Shown one piece after another: positions 40,798 through 48,931 of a stretch of 64,000 nt of DNA. Each line of letters opens with the position of its first letter. Within the stretch, counting starts at the first letter, position 1. The notes under the pieces are model-generated. The model did no database searches. It had not been told where the DNA came from and saw nothing but the letters and a program-made list of their open reading frames with translations. The stretch is from Pannonibacter sp051860505 (GTDB lineage: Bacteria > Pseudomonadota > Alphaproteobacteria > Rhizobiales > Stappiaceae): positions 1 through 64,000 of the forward strand of contig NZ_JBHYDX010000021.1 of NCBI RefSeq assembly GCF_051860505.1, given 5' to 3'. The position numbers were made by a program, and so were the translations under genes.

Positions 40798-41621
40798 GCA
40801 ACCTGTCCGCAACTCTGCGCGGCGCCGGCTCGGCCCTGGGCCTTGCCATCGCCATGGGTCTTGTCGCCTTTGTTGTCTTCGGACCTCTGGCCAACCTCGC
40901 CATCTGGGCCTTTGCCGAGCAATGGTTCTACCCGAACCAGTGGCCGACCCGCTGGGGCTTTGAGTTCTGGGGCCGGGTTTTCCGGCCGCGCGCCGGCGCG
41001 TGGGATTCTTTGTGGAATTCAGTTTTGATCGCCGTTGCGACGGTTGGCCTGTCGATGGCGCTGTCAGTGCCTGCCGGCTATGCGCTGGCGCGGCTTGCCT
41101 TGCCCGCCCGCAGCCTGATCATGCTGATCTTCCTGCTGCCCCAGGCTTTTCCTTCCCTGCCGATCTTCGTCAACATTGCCGCCATCTTCTATAATTTCGG
41201 GCTTAACGGCACGCTGTTCGGCGTTGTGCTGGTGCATTCGCTGCCGGGCCTCGTCTATGCGGTTTGGATTGCCACCGCGGCGTTCTCGGCCGTTGATCGC
41301 AGCATGGAAGAAGCCGCGCGCAATCTCGGAGCCGGCCCGCTGCGAACCTTCCGCGATATCACTCTGCCGCAGGCCTTTCCCGGGCTGATGGCCGCGTCGA
41401 TCTTCGTCTTCCTCGACAGTATCGACGAGTTCACTGGCACCTACTTCGTCGGTGCGCCGGACATCGCAACCCTGCCGATCTTGATGTTCAATGCCAGCAT
41501 GGGCGGCAATTACCAGATTGCGGCCATTACGGCGCTGATCCTGCTGATCCCCTCGGTCGGCTTCATGCTGGTCATCGAGCGCTTCTTGAAGGCTGATGTG
41601 CTCTCGCGCATTGGCCGCTGA
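40794..41621 (+). CDS. ABC importer permease 2
   Basis: A 275-residue PotC-type permease (IAMGLVAFVVFGPLANLAIWA first helix; coupling loop EAARNLGAGPLRTFRDITLP). The YAVWIATAAFSAVDRSMEEA stretch before the loop is usual for the family. It overlaps permease 1 by ATGA and is followed 19 bases later by the metallophosphoesterase, so all five genes look like one transcript. Confidence 0.88.
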   Translation: MSNLSATLRGAGSALGLAIAMGLVAFVVFGPLANLAIWAFAEQWFYPNQWPTRWGFEFWGRVFRPRAGAWDSLWNSVLIAVATVGLSMALSVPAGYALARLALPARSLIMLIFLLPQAFPSLPIFVNIAAIFYNFGLNGTLFGVVLVHSLPGLVYAVWIATAAFSAVDRSMEEAARNLGAGPLRTFRDITLPQAFPGLMAASIFVFLDSIDEFTGTYFVGAPDIATLPILMFNASMGGNYQIAAITALILLIPSVGFMLVIERFLKADVLSRIGR

Positions 41622-41640
41622 TAAAAAGACACCCCGACAT

Positions 41641-42450
41641 ATGTACATCCTTCATTTCTCCGACTTTCATCTTTTCGCAGGCGAAAAGGAAAGCACCCAT
41701 CCGCGTCACGACACCGTGGACGCGGTAGAGCGGGTGCTGGCGGATGCCGCTCGTCTGACGCCGCAGCCGGATCTCGTGCTGATTTCCGGTGACCTAACGG
41801 ACTGCGGCACGGCGGAGGACTATGCGCTGGCCAAGGAGATGCTGGCCGGCTTCTCGTCGCCGGTACTTGTCATCCCGGGCAACCATGATCGCCGTGCGGC
41901 CATGCGGGCGGCTTTTGGTGACAGCATTCCCTTTGCTGAAGGCCCGTTCCTCAATTTCGACCTGATCCACAAGGGCATCCGCGTCATTGGTCTCGACACG
42001 ATCGTTCCAGGTGCTGTCGAGGGCGAACTTTGTCCTGACCGGCTTGACTGGCTTGCTGATCGGCTGGCTGACGAGACTGCCAGAACGCAGACGGAAAGTG
42101 CCGTCACCTTCTTGATGCTGCATCACCCACCGTTCGACCTGGCGAGCCCGTCCTGGGATGCCATGACCTTGATGAAGGGACGGCGGGAGTTCACCCAACT
42201 GATTTCAGGGTTCGAGGGACATCTGCGCCTGCTCACAGGCCATGTGCATCGGCCCCTGATCACGACGCACGCCGGACATTTCGCCGCCATCGCCGGCAGT
42301 CCGGCTTTCCAGTATGCTCCCGGCCTTGGCTGGACCGGCGAGCCGCCCTTGTCGGCGGAGCCTTATGTCTACTGGCTGCATCATATTACGGCGCCGGGGA
42401 CCGTCATCACCAGCCCACGGATGATCGACCTCGGCGCTGCGCCGGTCTGA
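41641..42450 (+). CDS. Metallophosphoesterase (class III phosphodiesterase / GpdQ-like)
   Basis: A 269-residue cytoplasmic hydrolase with all five metal motifs: SDFHLF (Asp8, His10), SGDLTD, GNHDRR, LHHPPFD and TGHVHRP. This is the pattern of class III cyclic nucleotide phosphodiesterases and glycerophosphodiesterases. No signal peptide is present, so the substrate is inside the cell, perhaps a phosphodiester brought in by the importer encoded upstream. Use of cAMP cannot be excluded. The ATG at 41641 matches the family N-terminus. Confidence 0.85.
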   Translation: MYILHFSDFHLFAGEKESTHPRHDTVDAVERVLADAARLTPQPDLVLISGDLTDCGTAEDYALAKEMLAGFSSPVLVIPGNHDRRAAMRAAFGDSIPFAEGPFLNFDLIHKGIRVIGLDTIVPGAVEGELCPDRLDWLADRLADETARTQTESAVTFLMLHHPPFDLASPSWDAMTLMKGRREFTQLISGFEGHLRLLTGHVHRPLITTHAGHFAAIAGSPAFQYAPGLGWTGEPPLSAEPYVYWLHHITAPGTVITSPRMIDLGAAPV

Positions 42451-42489
42451 GGCGCGCCGGACCGCTCAAGCGGCTGTCACAATGGGGGC

Positions 42490-43161
42490 TTATCGGCCCT
42501 TCTTGTCGAGCGATCCAGGCGTCCCGGGCTCGTCTTTCACGGATTCCTGGCGCGGCTGTGAAGGTGGAGCCGGGCGAATGGGACGTGAACTGACCCACAG
42601 CTCGACGGAGTCCGTGTCGCCCAGGACGCGTGAAAAATGCAGCGTGCGCGTGTCGTGGTGAATGCTGTCGCCTGGCCCGAGGATGTAGACCTGGTCGCCA
42701 AGGTGGTACTCGAGTTGGCCTTCCAGCAGATACAGGAACGCCTCGCCGTCATGGCACATCTTTTCGGAGACATGGCCGGGGACACGATGAATGATGCTGG
42801 GATAGTTCAACGCGCCCGCAAAGCCGGGCCCGAGTTTTTCGTAGAGCTTTCCTGCCTCGCCCAGCCGATAGGTCGAGCGTCCTTCCCGCGGAGAGAACTC
42901 GCAAAACGGCTCGGGCATGCTCAGCAGCTCTTCCATCGTCGTCTGGAGCGCCGACGCAATGCGCATGAAGGAGGAGAGCGACGGACTGCTGACCCCGCGT
43001 TCGACCTGCGACAGGAAACCGATGGTCAGCTGCGTTTCCTGCGCGACAGCCTCCAGTGTCTTTCCCAGAGCCTTGCGACGCTTACGGATCGTTTTCCCGA
43101 ACTCTGGCCCTGTCCCTGGCTGAGGCACATGCGTGGCAGGAGGGTGGGGTGGCAACGTCAT
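42490..43161 (-). CDS. XRE-cupin transcriptional regulator
   Basis: A 223-residue regulator with an N-terminal XRE helix-turn-helix (GKTIRKRRKALGKTLEAVAQ, QLTIGFLSQVERGVSSPSLS) and a C-terminal cupin barrel (KMCHDGEAFLYLLEGQLEYH, LGPGDSIHHDTRTLHFSRVL) that can bind a small ligand or metal. Relatives often control genes for transport and use of peptides, amino acids or amines next to them. It is divergent from the dipeptide-type importer and probably controls it. An ATG 21 codons upstream is possible; the N-terminal tail is Pro-rich either way. Confidence 0.87.
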   Translation of the reverse strand: MTLPPHPPATHVPQPGTGPEFGKTIRKRRKALGKTLEAVAQETQLTIGFLSQVERGVSSPSLSSFMRIASALQTTMEELLSMPEPFCEFSPREGRSTYRLGEAGKLYEKLGPGFAGALNYPSIIHRVPGHVSEKMCHDGEAFLYLLEGQLEYHLGDQVYILGPGDSIHHDTRTLHFSRVLGDTDSVELWVSSRPIRPAPPSQPRQESVKDEPGTPGSLDKKGR

Positions 43162-43224
43162 TTGTTCTCTCGCAGTCGCAGGCGCCGGGTGTTCGAGTTG
43201 TTCCCGATATAGGCCGATTGGCAA

Positions 43225-43438
43225 GTTGCCGCAAACGTTGTCACGGCCCTGCAGTTTGGGGGACTCGAAGAAAAGATTATAAAATACAAATGGATGGCTT
43301 TCTGTTCGGGCCGCACAGAGAGTACGGCGCTACGATAGCTTATATATTTTGAAGCCTCACTATAATTTTTACTTCAATTTTTGCCGCAGCTCGCCTAGTG
43401 TCGCCTCGTCTCGACGAGACGCTCTGGGAGGAGAACAC
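43225..43438 (+). promoter_or_regulatory. AT-rich promoter region of the first dipeptide-type operon
   Basis: The gap before the binding-protein gene has an AT-rich core (about 43270-43380), followed by a perfect odd-centred palindrome CGTCTCG-A-CGAGACG at 43407-43421 immediately before the ribosome site CTCTGGGAGGAGA (43422-43434). The palindrome is a candidate operator for the adjacent XRE-cupin regulator, or a hairpin controlling translation. Promoter hexamers cannot be fixed. Confidence 0.45.
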
Positions 43439-45031
43439 ATGAAAAAGACTTTGTTCGCGGCTGCCCTTGCCGCAACGCTCGCGCTTGGCCTGGCGGCACC
43501 GCTGGCGGCGCAGGAACGTGGCGGCACATTGAAGTTTGCCCGCTATGACGGCTCCAAGCTGGTCGATCCGATTTATGCCGAACGCAATCCGGACATCTGG
43601 ATGGTCGGCAGCCTGTACAGCACGCTCTTGGAGCGGGCACGGGATGGATCCGGCCTCACGGGTGCATTGGCGGCGAGCTTCAGCCAGTCGAGCGATGGCA
43701 AGACGATCGACATCACTTTGCGCGATGGTATCCGCTTTTCAGATGGAAGCACGGTCACAGCTGCCGATGTGGTGTTCTCGCTGGATCGTGCCCGCAATTC
43801 CGACCTTTCGCCCTGGGCCGGGCTGCTCGGCGCAATTTCCGGCGTGACCGGGGAGGGGGCCAAGGTGACGATCAGCCTGTCGCGGCCAGACCCGACCATC
43901 CTGTCGATGCTGGCCACCTTCAACACGGCCATCGTGTCCCGTGCGGCCTTTGAAAAGGCACCCGGCGCAACGGATCAGGAGAAGTCGGCGGCGCTGTTTG
44001 CTGCCGGCGGTCCGGGTGCGGGATCAGGCCCGTTCTACCTCAGTGGCTTCGAGCAGGGTGCCTCGATGTCGTTCAAGGCCAATCCCTACTACTGGAGGTC
44101 CGGTGCGGACGGAAAGCCGCTGCCCTACCTTGATGGGGTCGAGTTCCAGATCATCCCGGATGACGCCACCCGCATCCTGAAGCTGCAGGCCGGGGAAGTG
44201 GATGTCGCGGAGTTTATCCCCTTCGCCCGCATCGCCGAGCTTGGCACCGATACCAACCTGAAGATGGAACTCTTCCCCTCGACCCGCATCATCTACTCGC
44301 CGATCAACACCCGGGCCGCGCGGGCTGACGGGACGCCCAATCCGCTGGCTGACAAGCGGGTGCGCCAGGCACTCAACTACGCCACCAACAAGGAAGCGCT
44401 GGTCAGCCTCGTCCTGCACGGTGCAGGCGCGCCGATGACGTCGCCGCTGATGTCCTCCTCGACCCATATGGCTGTCAAGACCGACCCGCTCTACGGCTAT
44501 GACCCGGTCAAGGCGATGGAGCTGATGCAGGAGGCCGGCTTTGCCGCTGGCACCAAGATCAAGCTCACCACCCTGGCCGGCTCGGCGGATGATGCCACTG
44601 TGTTCGCGGCCCTGCAGCAGATGTGGACCGCAGTCGGCGTCGAGCTTGTCGCCGAACAGGTCGACAGCCCGACACGCGGCGCCAAGAACCGCTCCGGCGA
44701 CTTCGACATCCACACCTACGGCTGGGTTGACGACATTGCCGACCCGAGCCAGGTCGTCGGCTGGCTTGGCCACACGCCCACGGCAAAGGCGGTCGGCACG
44801 GGCTGGGAAAACACGGAGTTCAACGAGCTCTATGCCGCCGCCGCCGCCGAGATGGATCCCGAACGCCGCGCCGCCCAGTTCCGCCGCATGCAGGAAATCT
44901 ATGCGGAAGAGGCACCGCTCCTGTTCATGTACGAGACGCCCTTTGCCGTCGCCCTGTCGGCGAAGGTGACCGGCTACGTGCAGACGCCGCTCGGGGCCAA
45001 TGTTTTCGAGGAAGCATCCCTGCAGCGCTGA
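43439..45031 (+). CDS. Dipeptide-type ABC periplasmic binding protein (family 5), first system
   Basis: A 530-residue exported family-5 binding protein: signal peptide (LFAAALAATLALGLAAPLAAQ), N-terminal RGGTLKFARYDGSKLVDPIY, the family signature ITLRDGIRFSDGSTVTAADV, and LADKRVRQALNYATNKEALV. Ligands of this family are di- and oligopeptides, nickel, opines or glutathione. The C-terminal proline peptidase gene suggests peptides here. It is followed by a 12-bp hairpin and then two permeases and two ATPases. Confidence 0.9.
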   Translation: MKKTLFAAALAATLALGLAAPLAAQERGGTLKFARYDGSKLVDPIYAERNPDIWMVGSLYSTLLERARDGSGLTGALAASFSQSSDGKTIDITLRDGIRFSDGSTVTAADVVFSLDRARNSDLSPWAGLLGAISGVTGEGAKVTISLSRPDPTILSMLATFNTAIVSRAAFEKAPGATDQEKSAALFAAGGPGAGSGPFYLSGFEQGASMSFKANPYYWRSGADGKPLPYLDGVEFQIIPDDATRILKLQAGEVDVAEFIPFARIAELGTDTNLKMELFPSTRIIYSPINTRAARADGTPNPLADKRVRQALNYATNKEALVSLVLHGAGAPMTSPLMSSSTHMAVKTDPLYGYDPVKAMELMQEAGFAAGTKIKLTTLAGSADDATVFAALQQMWTAVGVELVAEQVDSPTRGAKNRSGDFDIHTYGWVDDIADPSQVVGWLGHTPTAKAVGTGWENTEFNELYAAAAAEMDPERRAAQFRRMQEIYAEEAPLLFMYETPFAVALSAKVTGYVQTPLGANVFEEASLQR

Positions 45032-45042
45032 GGGTCCGGCTT

Positions 45043-45082
45043 GCACCCGGCCGGTCCCGGTCCGCCGGAGCCGGCCGGGTGC
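45043..45082 (+). other. Intercistronic hairpin after the binding-protein gene (first system)
   Basis: GCACCCGGCCGG and CCGGCCGGGTGC form a perfect 12-bp stem around a 16-base GC-rich loop, 12 bases after the stop and 30 bases before the permease. No T-run. Confidence 0.65.
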
Positions 45083-45112
45083 TCCTCGTCCGACCCCATC
45101 CATGGAACGTCA

Positions 45113-46054
45113 ATGGCTCCCCTTCGATATCTCCTGAACCGGCTTCTGCTGCTGGTGCCGACCTTTCTTCTGGTCATGGTCATCATTTTCCTGCTGGTCC
45201 GGCTGTTGCCGGGCGATCCGGCGATTGCCCTGGTTGGCGACAAGGCTTCCGATGCCGAGCTGGCAGCTTTCCGGGAACGGCTCGGCCTCAACGCGCCGCT
45301 GGCCACACAGTTCATGCTGTTCGTCAGCTCGGTTCTCAGCGGCAATCTCGGCACCTCCCTGATGCTGCGGGCTCCGGTCTGGGACGTGATCCTGTCGCGC
45401 CTTCCGGCAACGATCTTTCTCACGGTCTATTCCGTGTCGCTGGCCGTGCTGATCGCCGGACCGCTCGCCTTCGTTGCCGCCCTCAATCGTGGCCGCTGGC
45501 CGGACACTGTCATCCGCGCCGTGTTCCAGGTCGGGCTGTCGATGCCGGTGTTCTACATCGGCCTGTTGCTGCTGACGTTTCTGGCCGCGCAGCTGCGGCT
45601 CTTTCCGGTCGGCGGCTATGGCAAGGGGCTGGCCGACAACCTCTATCACCTGTTCCTGCCAGCCATGACCGTGGCGCTCTACACCTCCGCCATCCTGATG
45701 CGGAACCTGCGCGCCGCCATCATCGAGGTGCTCGATGCGGAATACGTGCAGTTCGCCCGTGCCAAGGGCCTGCCGCTGCGTCTTGTCCTTGGGCGTCACG
45801 TGCTGCGCAACGCCCTCATCTCCACGATCACGCTGCTGGGCCTGTCCATCGGCAACCTGATGAGCGGAACGCTTGTCACCGAGACCGTCTTCGGCGTCCC
45901 GGGCGTCGGGCGGCTGATGCTCGATGCCATCTTCGGCCGCGACTATGCCCTGATCCAGGGGCTCACCCTTACCTTCGCCGTGCTGGTCACGCTGGTCTTC
46001 CTGATGACCGACCTGATCCAGAGCTGGCTTGATCCGAGACTGCGCCTGTCATGA
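45113..46054 (+). CDS. Dipeptide-type ABC permease DppB-like, first system
   Basis: A 313-residue DppB-type permease with the family N-terminus (LRYLLNRLLLLVPTFLLVMV), the LLPGDPAIALVG periplasmic stretch, and the coupling region FARAKGLPLRLVLGRHVLRNA. TETVFGVPGVGRLMLDAI is the typical DppB end. The start at 45113 skips an upstream open stretch that overlaps the hairpin. It overlaps the next permease by ATGA. Confidence 0.92.
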   Translation: MAPLRYLLNRLLLLVPTFLLVMVIIFLLVRLLPGDPAIALVGDKASDAELAAFRERLGLNAPLATQFMLFVSSVLSGNLGTSLMLRAPVWDVILSRLPATIFLTVYSVSLAVLIAGPLAFVAALNRGRWPDTVIRAVFQVGLSMPVFYIGLLLLTFLAAQLRLFPVGGYGKGLADNLYHLFLPAMTVALYTSAILMRNLRAAIIEVLDAEYVQFARAKGLPLRLVLGRHVLRNALISTITLLGLSIGNLMSGTLVTETVFGVPGVGRLMLDAIFGRDYALIQGLTLTFAVLVTLVFLMTDLIQSWLDPRLRLS

Positions 46055-46929
46055 CATCGGCTTCCCCTGTTTCCGCTCCAGTTCCGCCGGCAAGTTCCCG
46101 TCGTAGCCGTGAGCTTCTGCGCGCTGCCCTCGCCAAACCCGGGCTGATGGTCGGCATGGGCATCATTGCCCTGTCGACGCTGCTGGCCCTGTTCCCCGGT
46201 TTCTTTGCCCCGCACGATCCCAACGCGATCAATGTGGCGGCCATGCGCCAGCCGCCGAGCCTCGCGCATCCCTTCGGAACCGACATGCTCGGCCGCGATG
46301 CCTTTTCGCGCGTGATCTGGGCCTATTCGGTCAACATGCAGATGGCGGTGCTCGCCACCGTCTTTGCGCTTGTCATCGGCGTCGTGGTCGGGGCGCTGGT
46401 CGGATACTACCGCGGCATCGCCGACATCATATTCGGCCGGTTTGTCGATGCGATCATCACCTTCCCGTTCCTCGTCCTCGTCATTGCCGTGGTCGCGGTG
46501 CTCGGGCCCGGCCTTGTCAACATGTACATCGCCATCACGCTGGTCGGCTGGGTCTACTATGCCCGGCTGATGCGGGCCGAGATCATCTCGCAGAAGACCA
46601 GCGACTACGCCGCAGCCGGTATCGTCATGGGCTATTCCGACCTGCGTATCATTTTCCGCCACCTGCTTCCCAACGCGATCACCCCTGTCATCGTCTACTG
46701 GATGACCGATATGGCGCTCGCCATCCTGCTGGGCAGCTCCCTCGGGTATCTCGGTCTCGGCGCCCAGCCACCACAGGCCGAATGGGGCGTGCTGATTGCC
46801 GAAGGGCGCAACTTTGTCACCACCGCCTGGTGGCTCAGCCTGATGCCGGGCATTGCCATCGTGCTGACAGGCTTCGGCTTTTCCCTCATCGGCGATGGTC
46901 TTGCCGATCTTCTGCGGCCGCGGGGATGA
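46051..46929 (+). CDS. Dipeptide-type ABC permease DppC-like, first system
   Basis: A 292-residue DppC-type permease: helix 1 LMVGMGIIALSTLLALFPGF, the family HPFGTDMLGRDAFSRVIW motif, and the coupling loop AAGIVMGYSDLRIIFRHLLP. The SSLGYLGLGAQPPQAEWG block is diagnostic of DppC. Its start overlaps the dppB-like stop, and its end lies two bases before the ATPase start chosen here, so the genes are tightly coupled. Confidence 0.92.
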   Translation: MTSASPVSAPVPPASSRRSRELLRAALAKPGLMVGMGIIALSTLLALFPGFFAPHDPNAINVAAMRQPPSLAHPFGTDMLGRDAFSRVIWAYSVNMQMAVLATVFALVIGVVVGALVGYYRGIADIIFGRFVDAIITFPFLVLVIAVVAVLGPGLVNMYIAITLVGWVYYARLMRAEIISQKTSDYAAAGIVMGYSDLRIIFRHLLPNAITPVIVYWMTDMALAILLGSSLGYLGLGAQPPQAEWGVLIAEGRNFVTTAWWLSLMPGIAIVLTGFGFSLIGDGLADLLRPRG

Positions 46930-46931
46930 TC

Positions 46932-47933
46932 ATGACAACCGATGCAACACCCCGGCTGGAGGTCTCCAACCTCTCCGTCACGTTCCCGGTCGGGGCCGCC
47001 ACGCTGCCCGCCGTGCGCAATGTCAGCTTCACCCTCGCCCCCGGTGAGGTGCTCGGGCTTGTCGGCGAAAGCGGCTCGGGCAAGAGCGTGACGCTGCGCT
47101 CGATCCTGGGTCTCACCCGCCGCTATGGCCAGATCGAGGGGGCGGTCCGCTGGAAGGGACAGGATCTGCTCGCGCTCAATGAGGCAGCCTTGCGCCGCGT
47201 GCGGGGCAGGGAGATCGCCATGATCTTCCAGGAGCCGATGACCGCGCTCAACCCGCTGCTGCCGGTCGGCCTGCAGATCACGGAAAGCCTTAAGGCCCAT
47301 ACGTCCCTGTCGCGCAGCGAGCGCAAGGCGCGGGCCATCGAGATGCTGGACATGGTCGGCATCCCGGCGGCGGCGTCCCGCCTCGACAATTACCCGCATC
47401 AGTTTTCTGGCGGCATGCGGCAGCGGGTGATGATCGCGATTGCCCTTGCCGTGCGGCCCCGCCTGCTGCTCGCCGATGAGCCGACGACCGCGCTTGATGT
47501 GACCATTCAGGCCCAGATCCTCGACCTCATTCTGGCGCTTGCCCGTGACTTCGACATGGGCGTTATTCTCGTCACCCATGATCTGGGCGTGGTGGCACAG
47601 ACCTGCGACCGGGTCGCGGTCATGTATGCCGGGCGGGTGGTGGAGGAGGGCAGCGTACGCGATGTGCTGCGGGCACCGCTCCATCCCTATACCATCGGCC
47701 TGATGCGCTCCGTGCCACAGGACGTTGCGCCGCGCAGCCGGCTCTACACGATCCCGGGAACCCCGCCGGGCCTGCTGCATCTGCCGCCGGGTTGCGCCTT
47801 CGAGCCGCGCTGCCCGGTCCGCGACCCGTCCTGCGCCGTTAGCCGCCCTGATCTTGCCAGCTTCAGCGATGACCGCAGGGCTGCCTGTTTCCGCTGTGAA
47901 GTCCGTCCGGCCGAGGGAGTAACTGCGGCATGA
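46932..47933 (+). CDS. Dipeptide-type ABC ATPase DppD-like, first system
   Basis: A 333-residue ATPase with Walker A GESGSGKSVTLRS, signature FSGGMRQRVMIAIAL, Walker B LLLADEPTTALD and switch LVTHDLGVVAQ. The C-terminal PPGCAFEPRCPVRDPSC cysteines are the oligopeptide-transporter extension that may bind an iron-sulfur cluster. An ATG six bases earlier in frame (46926) overlaps the previous stop and is also possible. The next ATPase begins within its stop. Confidence 0.92.
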   Translation: MTTDATPRLEVSNLSVTFPVGAATLPAVRNVSFTLAPGEVLGLVGESGSGKSVTLRSILGLTRRYGQIEGAVRWKGQDLLALNEAALRRVRGREIAMIFQEPMTALNPLLPVGLQITESLKAHTSLSRSERKARAIEMLDMVGIPAAASRLDNYPHQFSGGMRQRVMIAIALAVRPRLLLADEPTTALDVTIQAQILDLILALARDFDMGVILVTHDLGVVAQTCDRVAVMYAGRVVEEGSVRDVLRAPLHPYTIGLMRSVPQDVAPRSRLYTIPGTPPGLLHLPPGCAFEPRCPVRDPSCAVSRPDLASFSDDRRAACFRCEVRPAEGVTAA

Positions 47934-48931
47934 GTGATCCCGTGCTCGAAATCCGCGACCTGCGCCTGTCCTTTCCCGTTGCGCGTAGCCTGGTCGATCT
48001 CGTCCGGCGTGCGCCGGTCCGGCAGGTCAATGCACTCAACGGCGTCACGCTGACCCTGCGGCGCGGGGAAACGCTGGGCGTCGTGGGCGAATCCGGGTGT
48101 GGCAAGTCAACGCTGGCGCGCTGCATCGTTCGCCTCAACACGCCGACCGGCGGCTCGATCCACTTTCACGGCAAGGACATTTTCGCCCCGGACCAGCGTC
48201 ATGACCGGCGCTTCAACCGCCGCGTCCAGATGATGTTCCAGGACCCGTATTCGTCCCTGAACCCGCGCATGACCACGGGCGAGATCCTGGCCGAAGCGCT
48301 GCGCGTGCACCGGATCTGCCCGGCCACCGATGTTCCCGCCCGTGTGGCCGAGCTTCTCGATCTCGTCCGCCTGCCGCAGGATGCCGCCCACAAACTGCCG
48401 CATGCGTTTTCCGGCGGCCAGCGCCAGCGGATCGCCATTGCCCGCGCCCTTGCCGTCGAACCCGAGATCCTGATCGCCGACGAACTGGTCTCGGCGCTGG
48501 ATGTGTCTGTGCAGGCGCAGATCGTCAACCTGCTTCTGGACCTGCAGGAGCGGCTCGATCTGACGATCCTGTTCGTGGCGCATGACCTGCGTCTGGTGCG
48601 CCATATCTCGCACCGGGTGGCGGTGATCTATCTCGGCCGGATCGTCGAGATCGGCGACAGCGAGACGCTGTTCAAGGACCCGGTGCATCCTTATTCACGT
48701 GCACTGCTGTCGGCGGCGCCGTCGCTCGATCCGGCTGAGCGCGGCAACCGCACCCACCTGGAAGGGGAGCTCCCTTCGCCCCTGGACGTGCCCGGCGGCT
48801 GTGCCTTTCACGTCCGTTGCCCGCACCGCTCGCCCCGTTGCTCGGCTGAAGTGCCGGCGCTGCGTCCGCTCGCCACCGGCGGCGCGGCCGCCTGTCATCA
48901 CATTGAAGAGATTGCCCATGAACGCCTTTGA
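47930..48931 (+). CDS. Dipeptide-type ABC ATPase DppF-like, first system
   Basis: A 333-residue ATPase: Walker A GESGCGKSTLARC, FQDPYSSLNPRMTTGEIL Q-loop, signature FSGGQRQRIAIARAL, Walker B ILIADELVSALD (Leu in place of the usual Pro after DE), switch VAHDLRLVRHIS, and the C-terminal CAFHVRCPHRSPRC cluster motif. It works as a heterodimer with the preceding ATPase. Its end overlaps the peptidase start by 14 bases, tying the peptidase to the transporter. Confidence 0.92.
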   Translation: MSDPVLEIRDLRLSFPVARSLVDLVRRAPVRQVNALNGVTLTLRRGETLGVVGESGCGKSTLARCIVRLNTPTGGSIHFHGKDIFAPDQRHDRRFNRRVQMMFQDPYSSLNPRMTTGEILAEALRVHRICPATDVPARVAELLDLVRLPQDAAHKLPHAFSGGQRQRIAIARALAVEPEILIADELVSALDVSVQAQIVNLLLDLQERLDLTILFVAHDLRLVRHISHRVAVIYLGRIVEIGDSETLFKDPVHPYSRALLSAAPSLDPAERGNRTHLEGELPSPLDVPGGCAFHVRCPHRSPRCSAEVPALRPLATGGAAACHHIEEIAHERL

